Assembly: GCA_964496575.1 (NCBI GenBank)
Contig: CAZCAC010000016.1
Location: forward strand, 37,440-101,439
From: CAZCAC01 sp964496575
Lineage (GTDB): Bacteria; Planctomycetota; UBA1135; GCA-002686595
Reading direction: 5' to 3'
DNA: 64,000 bases
This document shows positions 1-8,215 of this stretch, piece by piece (within the stretch, counting starts at the first letter, position 1; the number at the start of each line of letters is the position of its first letter). The position numbers were made by a program, and so were the translations under genes. The notes under the pieces are model-generated. The model had not been told where the DNA came from, made no database searches, and was given only the letters and a program-made list of their open reading frames with translations.

Positions 1-1610
1 GTCGCGTGGATGTGCGCACCGGAGCCCACCGAGTTCGGCGAGCTGATGCAGTAGTTCTGCGGCGCGTCGAAGAGGCTCACCACGCTGACCCATCCTGAGA
101 CGTAGGGCTCGCCCACGCCGAACGCGAGCGCGTGCTCGTCGTCGATCGCCACCCCGTCGCACCATGGCCACCAGCCGGTATCGAGCGGGGAGTGGGTCAG
201 CGGAACGAAGCCCGTCCTCATGTCGATCACCTCGACGGTGTGGAGGCCCGTGACCGCGCAGAAGGCGCCCCCCGGGGCGATCGCCACATCGAGCGGCTTG
301 TCCGCCATCGTGTGGTGGGCGACCTCCTCGAAGATGTCCCTCCCGAACTCGTGCAGGTAGACCTCCGTCTCCTCGTGGACGCGGAACAGCGATACGACGC
401 GCGTCCCGTGCAACGCGACGGAGTCCATCCCCGCACCGTAGCTGGTGTGGGTGCTCCACACCGGGCTGACGGTGTGCAGCGGAGCGATCTCCTCCCCTGC
501 GGGCCAGTCGGTGAGGTCGTAGAGGAAGAGCCGCTTGTGGGTCCGGACAACGAGTCGCGTCCCCGTCTCGTCGATCGCCAGGTCGTGCGGATCGCCGACC
601 ATCCGGTCGTACTTCTGGTCGCCGCTCATGTCGAACAGATCGACCTGAGCGCCGGCGGGATAATCCGGGTTGGACTGGCGGCTGATCGTGGCGATGCGGT
701 CGTTCGTCACCTCGACCGAGTCGAGCGCGCTGTCCCCGAAGAGCCCGGGGTTGCCGGCCAGCCGCTTGTGCCAGAGCTGGGTCGAGGCGGCTCCGTTCAG
801 CGCATAGCAGCCAATCGAGAGCTCCGAGCGCACCGCGCAGTGCAATCCGTCGGGCGTGATCGAGAGGTCGTGAGGCCCACCGAGCTGGTCACTGTTGCTC
901 AGCGGCTCGGTCTCGTAGACGACCTGCGGCGCACCCCCACCGGCGGGGTGCAGGTCCCAGATCGTCACGCGCGTGTAGGCGATCTCTCCGTCGTAGATCA
1001 CGGAGGTGCAGACGGCGTGCTCATCGGTCACCCCCACGCTGTCGACGTCGAAGGAGTGGCGCGAGGAGGGATACATCGGAGGTTCCCCGGGCGCGTTCGC
1101 CAGCTGGGCTCCCGTCGCCAGGTCGAAGACGAACAGCCCGCCCGGCCCAGCGGGAATCGGAACCGCGCCGCCGCGAACCACCAGGAGTGACCCATCCGGC
1201 GTGATCTCGAGGTCACGAGGCCGGTACCCGATGTCGTACTCGGCCAGCACCGGCGTGGTCAGGTTGGTCAGGTCGAGGATCAGGAGAGACGAGCCGATCA
1301 CCGCCGCCCGGGTGTCCGTGACCGCCACGGCGTCCTCGCAGACGCCGGCGACGTGGCCGATATTCGGCAGGATGTGCGCCAGGCGCTGCCCGCTGACCAT
1401 GTCGTAGATGCGGGCGGAGGTCATCCAGCGGTTCTCCCGGACGACCCCGAAGCGGCCGTCGGGAGTGATCTCGCCGTCGTCGTAGCCGTACGAACCCGGC
1501 CCCGCCTCATCGGCGACGACGTACTGTGCTTCGGCCACCCCCGGAAGGGCGGCGACGAGTAGAAGAATCGAAAAGAACGAGGTACAGGGATGCTGAGAGA
1601 GTGCTTTCAT
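1..1610 (-). CDS. Secreted beta-propeller protein, copy 1 (3' end outside window)
   Basis: The gene starts with ATG at 1610 and reads without a stop to the window edge, so about 536 codons are visible and the C-terminus is missing. Residues about 1-28 form a signal peptide with core SILLLVAALPG and probable cleavage after VAEA. The body repeats blades carrying 'ITPDG' (EITPDGR, EITPDGS, SITPDG) and 'VIDM/IWDL/LYDL' strands, typical of WD40/YVTN-like propellers. The last visible residues (NYCISSPNSVG) begin the secreted module that is complete in the next gene. It is a tandem paralogue of 2015-3958. An extracytoplasmic location follows from the signal peptide. No enzymatic residues are recognisable and the ligand is unknown. 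Confidence 0.85.
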   Translation of the reverse strand, partial: MKALSQHPCTSFFSILLLVAALPGVAEAQYVVADEAGPGSYGYDDGEITPDGRFGVVRENRWMTSARIYDMVSGQRLAHILPNIGHVAGVCEDAVAVTDTRAAVIGSSLLILDLTNLTTPVLAEYDIGYRPRDLEITPDGSLLVVRGGAVPIPAGPGGLFVFDLATGAQLANAPGEPPMYPSSRHSFDVDSVGVTDEHAVCTSVIYDGEIAYTRVTIWDLHPAGGGAPQVVYETEPLSNSDQLGGPHDLSITPDGLHCAVRSELSIGCYALNGAASTQLWHKRLAGNPGLFGDSALDSVEVTNDRIATISRQSNPDYPAGAQVDLFDMSGDQKYDRMVGDPHDLAIDETGTRLVVRTHKRLFLYDLTDWPAGEEIAPLHTVSPVWSTHTSYGAGMDSVALHGTRVVSLFRVHEETEVYLHEFGRDIFEEVAHHTMADKPLDVAIAPGGAFCAVTGLHTVEVIDMRTGFVPLTHSPLDTGWWPWCDGVAIDDEHALAFGVGEPYVSGWVSVVSLFDAPQNYCISSPNSVGSGAHIHA

Positions 1611-1687
1611 TTGCCCACGATGCTCGCTTGCGGAGGTCGGGCCCCCGTCCGGCTCCGGAGGATCAGCGCATCGGGGAGTGACGCCGA

Positions 1688-1828
1688 CCCCGGGTTGCGC
1701 AGCCCTCCGGCATGGAGGACCTGAAAGGAGGTTGCGGGACCTCCCTCCACCAGGGTACGGCGGATGCGTCATCGCCGGGGCCTCTTGTTGCCAAGGATCG
1801 CAACGACCAGCCGGGCACGGGTCCCGGC
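1688..1828 (-). ncRNA. Conserved structured leader element, copy 1
   Basis: Reading the minus strand, the element opens with a hairpin GCCGGG / CCCGGC (1828-1810) with loop ACCCGTG. It continues with GTTGCGATCCTTGGCAAC, which can itself fold as GTTGC/GCAAC, and then a block containing GGTGGAGGGAGG. It ends with a CCTCC-ATGCC-GGAGG hairpin. The same order recurs upstream of propeller copy 2 (3936-4079), where paired positions differ but remain complementary. It lies about 80 bases upstream of the copy-1 ATG, so it would be in the 5' UTR. It is possibly a cis-regulatory RNA; I could not match it to a named riboswitch class. Confidence 0.4.
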
Positions 1829-1958
1829 CGGGTGGCACAGCCCCTGTTCCCGGCCATCCTTCGGCGAGAGGACCTGATGGGGATCGGACTGCGTCGGCGG
1901 TAGCAGCGCAAGGACACCGAGGTCACACCCGTCCCCGAAAACTCGGCCTGGGCAGAAT

Positions 1959-1994
1959 CGTCCCACGACTCCCGCGGTGGGGAATCGTGGGACG
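1959..1994 (-). terminator. Hairpin terminator after propeller copy 2
   Basis: A perfect 10-bp inverted repeat CGTCCCACGA / TCGTGGGACG (1959-1968 and 1985-1994) with a 16-base loop sits about 20 bases after the stop codon at 2015. No strong U-tract follows, so it could act by Rho-assisted release or as RNA 3'-end protection. Confidence 0.6.
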
Positions 1995-2014
1995 AAAGGG
2001 ACGAGCGGTGCGAG

Positions 2015-3958
2015 CTAGATCCCGAACAGGATCTCCAGGCCCTCGGTCAGGTTGAACTGGGAGCCTCCCCCCGCGGGGTCCCGGTAATGGTATTGAAAGC
2101 GCCAGGTAGAGCCGGCCGTGATCGCCCCGGCGGCGGGCAAGGTGGCGTAGTCCACCGGCTGCCCGGCGACCCCCCAGGCCCCGACGGCCGCCGGAGGGAA
2201 GCGGAAGAGCGGCCCGCCGACGCACATCCAGCCATTGCCGTACGGCGTCGAATCCGTTCCGGCGCCGTAGAAGAACATCCCGAACTCCCCGGTCGGCACG
2301 CCGGTGGCCCACAACCCGAGATCGTTGGCCGCGATGCTGGGCGACCCGGTGGCGTGGATGTGCCCACCGGCCCCCACCGAGTTCGGCGAGCTGGAGCAGT
2401 AGTTGGTCGACGCGCTGAAGAGGTCGACGATGCTGAGCCAATGGACGCCGAAGGCGAGTGCGTGGTCGTCGTCGACGACGACCCCATCGCACCAGGGGTA
2501 GCTACCGATCGTGACTGGCTCGTGCTCGAGCGTGACCGCTCCCGTGTTCAGGTCGATCACGTCGATCGAGTGAAGCCCCGAGACGGCGCAGAAGCTGCCG
2601 TCGGGGGTGATCGCCAGGTCCACCGGCATGTCATCCATGGTGTGGTGGCTGACCTCTTCGAAGATGTCCGCCCCGACCTCGTGCACGTAGACCTCGGTGT
2701 TGCCGTGAACGCGGAAGAGCGAGACGACGCGCGTTCCGTGCATCTCGACCGAGTCCATCCCCGCGCCCCAGCTGGTGTGTGTGCTCCAGACCGGGTAGAC
2801 GGTGTGCAGCGGGGTGACCTCCGGCCCCAGGGGCCAGAAGACGAGGTCGTACAGGAAGAGCCGCTTGTGGGTCCGCACCACCAGTCGGGTTCCCGTCTCG
2901 TCGATCGTCAGGTCGTGCGGATCACCGCTGATCCGGTCGAACTTCCGATCCCCGGAGAGGTCGAAGATGTCGACCTGTGCCCCGGTGTTGTAGGCGGGGT
3001 TCGATTGACGGCTGATCGTCGCGATCCGGTCGTTGGTCACCTCGATCGAGTCGAGCGCGCAGTCCCCGAAGGGCCCCGGATCGCCGGCCAGGCGCTTGTA
3101 GAAGGCGCGGCTGGAGGCACCGTGGTTCAGCGCGTAGCAGCCGACCGCCAGCTCCGAGCGCACGGCCACGTGACTGCCGTCGGGGGTCATGGCGAGGTCG
3201 TGTGGCCCACCGAGCTGGTCGGGGATGCCCGCCGATCCCGTCTCGAAGACGACCTGTGGCGCTCCCCCCCCCGCGGGGTGGAGGTCCCAGATCGTCACCC
3301 GGGTGAAGGCGTCGGAGCCCGAGTAGATCACCGACGTGCAGACGGCGTGGTCGTCGTCGACGACGACGCTGTCGACGTCGAAGGAGTGCCGGCTCGAGGG
3401 GTACTCGGGCGCTTCGCCAGGCGCGTAGGCGAGCTGGTTGCCCGTAGCGAGGTCGAAGATGTACATCCCCCCGGTGAGCCCGTAGCCGGGGTCGGTGAGA
3501 CCTCCACGGACGACCACCATCGTGCCGTCGGGAGTGATCTCCAGGTCTCGGGGCTGGTGACCGACGGGATGCTCGGCCAGGAGCGGCGCGGTGGCGAGGT
3601 TGGTGAGGTCGAGGATCAGGAGCGAGCAGCCGATCACGCAGCCGCGGGTGTTCGTGACCGCGACGGCGTCCTCGCAGACGTTCGACCAGGAGGGGACCAC
3701 GGCCTGGACCTGGGCCAGCTTGGCTCCGGTCTTCAGGTCGTAGACCCGGGCAGTGGTCTGGGCGGTGTTCTCCCGGAGGACGCCGTAGCGGCCGTCCGGG
3801 GTGATCTCCGCGTCGTCGTACCCGAGCGAGGCACCGCCCTCGTCGGCGACGACGAACTGCGCCTCGGCCACCCCGGGGGCGGCGGGGGTCTGACCCCCTC
3901 CGGCTCTGCGCGAAGGACGCACCAGGGGTTCCGCCGCCCCCGGGCTGCGTGGCTCCAT
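2015..3958 (-). CDS. Beta-propeller protein with C-terminal 'SPNSVG' module, copy 2 (signal peptide lost)
   Basis: This tandem paralogue of the gene at 1-1610 aligns blade for blade (EITPDGR, MTPDGS, AITPDGS motifs). Residues about 520-645 hold a module running from NYCSSSPNSVG through FGMFFYGAG and CVGGPLFRF to FQYHYRDPAGGG and FNLTEGLEILF. The same module begins at the end of copy 1 and forms the N-terminus of the FGE-like protein at 46382. The start is uncertain. Homology begins at AAPGVAEAQ, the end of copy 1's signal peptide, and upstream in-frame codons read former leader sequence rather than a hydrophobic signal. ATG 3958 and GTG 3997 are in frame and both lack a good ribosome site. 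It may be untranslated, cytoplasmic or a young pseudogene; the remaining frame is intact. Confidence 0.7.
   Translation of the reverse strand: MEPRSPGAAEPLVRPSRRAGGGQTPAAPGVAEAQFVVADEGGASLGYDDAEITPDGRYGVLRENTAQTTARVYDLKTGAKLAQVQAVVPSWSNVCEDAVAVTNTRGCVIGCSLLILDLTNLATAPLLAEHPVGHQPRDLEITPDGTMVVVRGGLTDPGYGLTGGMYIFDLATGNQLAYAPGEAPEYPSSRHSFDVDSVVVDDDHAVCTSVIYSGSDAFTRVTIWDLHPAGGGAPQVVFETGSAGIPDQLGGPHDLAMTPDGSHVAVRSELAVGCYALNHGASSRAFYKRLAGDPGPFGDCALDSIEVTNDRIATISRQSNPAYNTGAQVDIFDLSGDRKFDRISGDPHDLTIDETGTRLVVRTHKRLFLYDLVFWPLGPEVTPLHTVYPVWSTHTSWGAGMDSVEMHGTRVVSLFRVHGNTEVYVHEVGADIFEEVSHHTMDDMPVDLAITPDGSFCAVSGLHSIDVIDLNTGAVTLEHEPVTIGSYPWCDGVVVDDDHALAFGVHWLSIVDLFSASTNYCSSSPNSVGAGGHIHATGSPSIAANDLGLWATGVPTGEFGMFFYGAGTDSTPYGNGWMCVGGPLFRFPPAAVGAWGVAGQPVDYATLPAAGAITAGSTWRFQYHYRDPAGGGSQFNLTEGLEILFGI
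3872..3944. repeat. GC-rich inverted repeat at the truncated 5' end of propeller copy 2
   Basis: Perfect 14-bp arms CCCGGGGGCGGCGG (3872-3885) and CCGCCGCCCCCGGG (3931-3944) enclose about 45 bases. An inner palindrome GGGGGTC-T-GACCCCC occupies 3884-3898. The structure lies exactly where copy 1 has its start codon and signal-peptide core, so it marks the deletion or rearrangement junction. Confidence 0.55.
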
Positions 3959-4079
3959 TGTAGGAGCTCGGCGGGAAGCTGCGGGGCCTCCCTCCACCGG
4001 GAACAGGCGAGTGTGTCCTCACCGGGCCGGGAGTTTCCAAGGATCGCAACGGAATCTCCGGCGGGCAGGGTCCCGCCGG
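3936..4079 (-). ncRNA. Conserved structured leader element, copy 2
   Basis: This is the second copy of the element described at 1688-1828. On the minus strand it has a hairpin CCGGCGGG / CCCGCCGG (4079-4058) with loop ACCCTG, then GTTGCGATCCTTGGAAAC, then GGTGGAGGGAGG, then a hairpin GCTCC-TACAAT-GGAGC. Both outer hairpins differ in sequence from copy 1 but keep pairing, while GATCCTTGG and GGTGGAGGGAGG are unchanged. That pattern favours an RNA constraint over simple recent duplication. Confidence 0.4.
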
Positions 4080-4371
4080 CGAGGTAGCCCGATCCCGTCC
4101 TCCCTCGGCGCGGGGGCATGGCGGGACTCGAGCTCCAGGGGCCGGTAGCGAGCCTGGAGAGTCGGGTCACAGGGGGTGGGCAATCCGTGAGCGCCCCCGG
4201 ACTCCCCTTCCGAGGGAATCCGGCCGACCCTGGCCCTGAATGGAGCGATGGCTGCGCTGGGGAGAAAGCCCGCTCCGCCCCGGAATCAGAATCGGCCGGC
4301 GGGACGCCCCGGCTCCCCGCCCTTCTCGAGAATCGCTGTAACATCTCCCCTCCCTCCCTCAAGGAGCCCCG
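3959..4371. other. Divergent intergenic region upstream of the ECF gene
   Basis: These 413 bases separate propeller copy 2 (minus) from the ECF fusion gene (plus). They contain most of leader copy 2 (to 4079). About 290 further GC-rich bases hold no recognisable gene or sharp promoter; the ECF ribosome site lies at the end. Confidence 0.5.
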
Positions 4372-7300
4372 ATGGGAGATCGCCACATCGACAGCCTGTT
4401 CCGGCGGTTCCGCGAGCGCGGGGACGTCGACGCCCTCGGCCGGGCGTTCGATTCCGTAGCACCGGAGCTGCTCCGCGTCGCCCGGCACCTCTGCCGCAGC
4501 GAGGCGGAGGCGGAAGACGCGGTCCAGGCGAGCTTCCTGACCGTGCTGGAGCGGGTCGCCGACTTCGACGCGGAGCGCCGGCTCCTGCCCTGGATGCTGG
4601 GGATCCTGGCCAACCACGCCCGCGAGCTGTACCGCGGCGCGGTGCGGGTCCCCGATACCGACCGCCTGACCGAGCGCCGCGTCCCCGACCCCGCCGAGGT
4701 GGCGGGGGACCGGGAGTTCGCCGGCGCGGTCGAGCGAGCGGTGACCGAGGTTCCCGCGAGCTACCGCGAGGTGGTCCGCCTGTACCTCGCCGGCGGGCTG
4801 TCGTCGGCCGAGATCGCCGCGGCCACGGGGCTCTCGCCGGGGAACGCGCGGGTGCGGCTGCACCGCGGGCTCGCGCGACTGCGCAAGCTCTTGGCCGTCG
4901 GTTTCGCCGCCGGGGCGGCGGGCCGCTCGGCCGGTGCGGAAGCGGCAGCGCGCGGCCTGGCCGCGCTCCGAGGCGAGATCCTCGCCAGCGCCAGGCGGGT
5001 CGCGGCGACCCTCCCATCGAGCTCCTCCGCCCTCGTCCCGACGTCGTTCCTGGGAGGTTTCCTCGTGTCGCAACGCCTCGTGCTGGTCTCGCTCGCCGCC
5101 GTGATGTTCCTGGTCGGTGGGGCCTGGCTGATCGATGATCTGGAGCTCTTCAGGGGCTCAAATACCCAAGAAAAGCCCATTGAGGCTGCGCGGATCGGGC
5201 AGCCGAGCCCGGTCGCCGAGGCCACCGCGAGGAGCGAGGAGCCGGCCACCGCGCCGAAGCGTCGCTCGCTGGACCCGATCTCCCCCACCGTCCGCTTCAC
5301 CGGCCGGGTCACCGACCTCCAGGCGCCCACCCGGATGATCCCCGGCGCGAGGGTCTGGACCACGCCGATCGGCGGGGCCGCGCGAGTCCTCCGCGACGAG
5401 ACCGACGAGAGCGGTGATTTCTCCTTCGACGCGACTCCCGAGGAGGAGGCCACGATCTTCATCGAGGCGGAGGGGTTTGCGCCGTTCCGCGCGCCAGCTT
5501 CCGAGCAGGCGATCCGCCGCTACCGCGAGAGCCACGGCCGGCAGGTGCTCGACGGCGGCCGGCGCATCTCGATCGGCATCGTCGAGCTGGTGCGCGGCGT
5601 GGAGGTCGGGGGGACCGTCCGCTTCGCCGACGGGCGGCCAGCGGTCGGCGCCGAGCTGTACCTCTTCTGGCACGGCCAGTCCGTCGAGGCGCTGCTGCCG
5701 ATGTCTGAAGGTCCCGTCGGCACCACCGGGGCCGGTGGGCGGATCGAGCTCGACGGTCGAATCCCGGTCCAGACCCGAGCGGGTGAGGGCAGCTCGCTCC
5801 TGGTCGCCATCGCCGAGGGGCGGATGGGCTGGACCCCTTTCGCGGCACTCGACGGGCGTGACGCGATCGACGGACTGGAGCTCGTGATCCGCGACGGGAG
5901 GCCGCTGCGCGTTCGGGTCACCGACGCCTCGGAGCGGCCGATCGCGGGCGCGCGGGTCACCTGCGAGCGGGTCGACGCCGGCCTGGTGACGCCGTTCCGC
6001 CGGGACCGGAGCTTCCACCACAGCGCGATGCCCGCCGCGGTGGAGCGCTTCTTCGTCGGCGAGACCGGAGCCGACGGCGAGCTCCTCTTCCCCCAGTTGC
6101 CGGCGTCCGATCGAGATGGCACCGACGGCGTACCGTCGCCTCGCTACCACGTCTTCGCCGAGGCGAAGGGGTTCGCCGGATACTCGCTGCTGGTCGTGCC
6201 CTCTCTCCCGAGCGGAGACCCGGTGGAGGAGGTCCACTTCCGCCTGATCGAGCCGGATCCCCGGTGGCTCGCGGGCCGGGTCGTGAACACCACCGGGGAA
6301 CCGCTGGCCGGAGCGCGGGTGGAGCTGGAGCCGACCGGACACGCCGTCCGGACCGACGCGAAGGGGAGCTGGACGATCGAGGTTCCGGTCGACCTCCCCG
6401 CCGATGCGCAGCTGAAGCTCGTCGCGAGCGCCGAGGGGTACGTCTCCTGGGCGCGGAGTGTACAGCCGCCTCCGCGTCGAACGAACCGGGTCGAGGTCGA
6501 CGACCTGGTCCTCGGCCGGCCCACGCGGATCTCCGGCCGAGTGGTCGATCGGATGGGCCGCGGGGTGGAGGGCGCCGGGATCTGGTTCACCAGCTCGCGC
6601 GGGGGCTGGCGGTCGGGCTACCCGACCACGCGGTCGGAGGCGGACGGCACCTTCGTGAACGAGGACTTGCCCGAGGGGGAGTGGGAGCTGGTCGTCTGGG
6701 ACGTGCTCGGTGTCGATTCGGGTTCGCTCCACCTGTCCGAGGAGGTCCGCGCGGTGAGCGGCGCGGAGGATGTCCTGCTCGTCGTCGACCTCGGGGATCG
6801 GGCCGAGGGCCGGCTCGTCGCGGAGCTGGTCGACGCGGACAGCGGCGTCCCGCTGGACGCCCTCTCCGCCGGGTTGCACCTTCCCGATCGCGAACCGGGA
6901 CGGAAGGTGCCGCAAGCGAGAATCTCCGCCGGCCGGGTGGCCGCCGAGAAGCTCGAGCCGGGTCGCTATCAGCTGTGGGTGAGGATCCAGGATCACGCGC
7001 TGGCGATGACCTCCTTCGAGATCGCCGCCGGGGGGAGCGAGGTCCACCTGCGAGTGCCGGTCGGCCGGCCTGGCGGCCTTCGCGGGACGATCGTGCCGAA
7101 CGAGGGGCGCGACCTCTCCTCCGCCAGGCTCGTGGCCGTCTTCCTGACCGAGATCGGCCCGATGGATCCGAGGAGGCTCCACCCCGGTCTCTCGCCGCAG
7201 CTCGGGATCGGCTCCGCGGACGAATCGGGGAACTTCGCCCTGCAGGACCTCTCCCCGGGGCGCTGGCGCATCGAAGCGCGGTGGAGGGACGAGGTCAGCG

Positions 7301-7620
7301 AGTCGGTGGAGGTCGAGGTCTTTTCGCACCAGGAGAGCGAGGCCCGGCTCACCTTGCGCCCGGCGGCGACGCTGGTCGTCGCCTTCGGGGACTGGCCGGG
7401 CGACAGGTACGGGGAGATTACGCTGCGCCGCGAAGGCGAGCCGGTGCAACGTCACGCCAACATGCTGGTTGAAGGCGGACCTCGCGAGCTCGAGCTCGTC
7501 CTCCGCCCGGGCCGGGTCGAGTACGAGGTGACCCTGACGGACTTCGAGGGCACGGAGGCGGTCACCGGGACGGTCGAGCTGAAGGCGGGCGAGGTGTCGC
7601 GGATCGACTGCGAGTGGTGA
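4372..7620 (+). CDS. ECF sigma factor fused to a membrane segment and carboxypeptidase-regulatory-like repeats
   Basis: The 1,082-residue protein starts at ATG 4372, six bases after AAGGAG. Residues about 30-95 are sigma region 2 (SEAEAEDAVQASFLTVLE, then LLPWMLGILANHAREL). Residues about 122-175 are sigma region 4 with the helix-turn-helix LSSAEIAAATGLSPGNARVR. A hydrophobic segment at about 235-256 (LVLVSLAAVMFLVGGAWLI) could cross the membrane. It is followed by about 800 residues of repeated CarboxypepD_reg-like beta-sandwich domains (for example SGRVVDRMGRGVEGAGIWF). The layout places the sigma domain in the cytoplasm and the sandwich domains outside. Such fusions are known in planctomycetes. 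Signal-dependent release of the sigma part is inference. No separate anti-sigma gene is adjacent. Confidence 0.9.
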   Translation: MGDRHIDSLFRRFRERGDVDALGRAFDSVAPELLRVARHLCRSEAEAEDAVQASFLTVLERVADFDAERRLLPWMLGILANHARELYRGAVRVPDTDRLTERRVPDPAEVAGDREFAGAVERAVTEVPASYREVVRLYLAGGLSSAEIAAATGLSPGNARVRLHRGLARLRKLLAVGFAAGAAGRSAGAEAAARGLAALRGEILASARRVAATLPSSSSALVPTSFLGGFLVSQRLVLVSLAAVMFLVGGAWLIDDLELFRGSNTQEKPIEAARIGQPSPVAEATARSEEPATAPKRRSLDPISPTVRFTGRVTDLQAPTRMIPGARVWTTPIGGAARVLRDETDESGDFSFDATPEEEATIFIEAEGFAPFRAPASEQAIRRYRESHGRQVLDGGRRISIGIVELVRGVEVGGTVRFADGRPAVGAELYLFWHGQSVEALLPMSEGPVGTTGAGGRIELDGRIPVQTRAGEGSSLLVAIAEGRMGWTPFAALDGRDAIDGLELVIRDGRPLRVRVTDASERPIAGARVTCERVDAGLVTPFRRDRSFHHSAMPAAVERFFVGETGADGELLFPQLPASDRDGTDGVPSPRYHVFAEAKGFAGYSLLVVPSLPSGDPVEEVHFRLIEPDPRWLAGRVVNTTGEPLAGARVELEPTGHAVRTDAKGSWTIEVPVDLPADAQLKLVASAEGYVSWARSVQPPPRRTNRVEVDDLVLGRPTRISGRVVDRMGRGVEGAGIWFTSSRGGWRSGYPTTRSEADGTFVNEDLPEGEWELVVWDVLGVDSGSLHLSEEVRAVSGAEDVLLVVDLGDRAEGRLVAELVDADSGVPLDALSAGLHLPDREPGRKVPQARISAGRVAAEKLEPGRYQLWVRIQDHALAMTSFEIAAGGSEVHLRVPVGRPGGLRGTIVPNEGRDLSSARLVAVFLTEIGPMDPRRLHPGLSPQLGIGSADESGNFALQDLSPGRWRIEARWRDEVSESVEVEVFSHQESEARLTLRPAATLVVAFGDWPGDRYGEITLRREGEPVQRHANMLVEGGPRELELVLRPGRVEYEVTLTDFEGTEAVTGTVELKAGEVSRIDCEW

Positions 7621-7685
7621 GGTGCGGTTTCGGGCGGGATCCGGCTGAGGTGGTGACTCCTGCCGATTCCACCTCCTCGAGCCTC

Positions 7686-8213
7686 ATGCCCCGCGAAGTC
7701 ACCTTCTCCACGACCCCCCTCCGCAGCGACCGCGTCTACCACGTGACCGAGGACGACCTCCGGGTCGTGCTCGGCCGCCTGCCCGAGGAGGTGAAGGGCC
7801 GCCTGCGCAGCGTCCACCTCAACGACCTGAGCCGGGGCGCGAGGCGCCTCGGCTACGCTGACCGCGGCCGGCGGGAGGTCACCCTCTGCGCGCTGCCGCC
7901 CCGGATCAGCCTCACCCGCTTCCTCGGCAAGGGCCAGTCACCGAGGCAGTTCGGCGCGCGCCGGGGCACGCAATGGCCGGAGCTGGCGATCCGCCGCTAC
8001 CTCCTCTACGGCGCCTTCCTGCACCAGCTCGGCCACCTGCTGGAGGTCGACGAGGAGGCGAGGTCGAACCGCCGCAGGTTCGCCGCGGACACGCTGGCCG
8101 ACGAGTTCGCGACGATGTGGCGCAAGCACCTCTGGTCGCAACCTTTCGAGCACGACGACCCGGCGCACTCCGGGCCGGGCGAGGAGGAGCTGGCGGCGCT
8201 GGAGGACGGGTAG
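7686..8213 (+). CDS. Conserved hypothetical protein with HQLGH metallopeptidase-like motif
   Basis: ATG 7686 (MPREVTF) gives 175 residues; an upstream start at 7614 would overlap the ECF gene and adds a low-quality N-terminus. The centre carries 'YGAFLHQLGHLLEVD', then 'AADTLADEFATMWRKHLWS', which resembles small HExxH zincin-like proteins. Gln replaces the catalytic Glu, so hydrolysis is doubtful. Further His/Asp residues near the C-terminus (FEHDDPAH) could still bind metal. It lies 65 bases after the ECF gene on the same strand and converges on the McrC-like gene. Function unknown. Confidence 0.75.
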   Translation: MPREVTFSTTPLRSDRVYHVTEDDLRVVLGRLPEEVKGRLRSVHLNDLSRGARRLGYADRGRREVTLCALPPRISLTRFLGKGQSPRQFGARRGTQWPELAIRRYLLYGAFLHQLGHLLEVDEEARSNRRRFAADTLADEFATMWRKHLWSQPFEHDDPAHSGPGEEELAALEDG

Positions 8214-8215
8214 GT

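Larger units (their letters stand above)
1611..2014. other. Intergenic region between propeller copies (leader plus terminator)
   Basis: This 404-base gap lies between the end of copy 2 and the start of copy 1, both on the minus strand. It contains the copy-2 terminator hairpin (1959-1994) and the copy-1 conserved leader element (1688-1828). Short open frames on both strands lack ribosome sites and recognisable products, and I do not regard them as genes. Confidence 0.7.

Noticed and set aside
1688..4079. Leader elements as c-di-GMP-I (GEMM) riboswitches
   Set aside because: Fragments such as GGCAAC and GACGCA look similar, but the required spacing and the second conserved stem are absent in both copies.
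2087..4087. Long plus-strand open frames antisense to the propeller gene
   Set aside because: The minus frame has clear blade motifs, paralogy and the secreted module; the plus frames are Asp/Arg/Val-rich shadows without domains.
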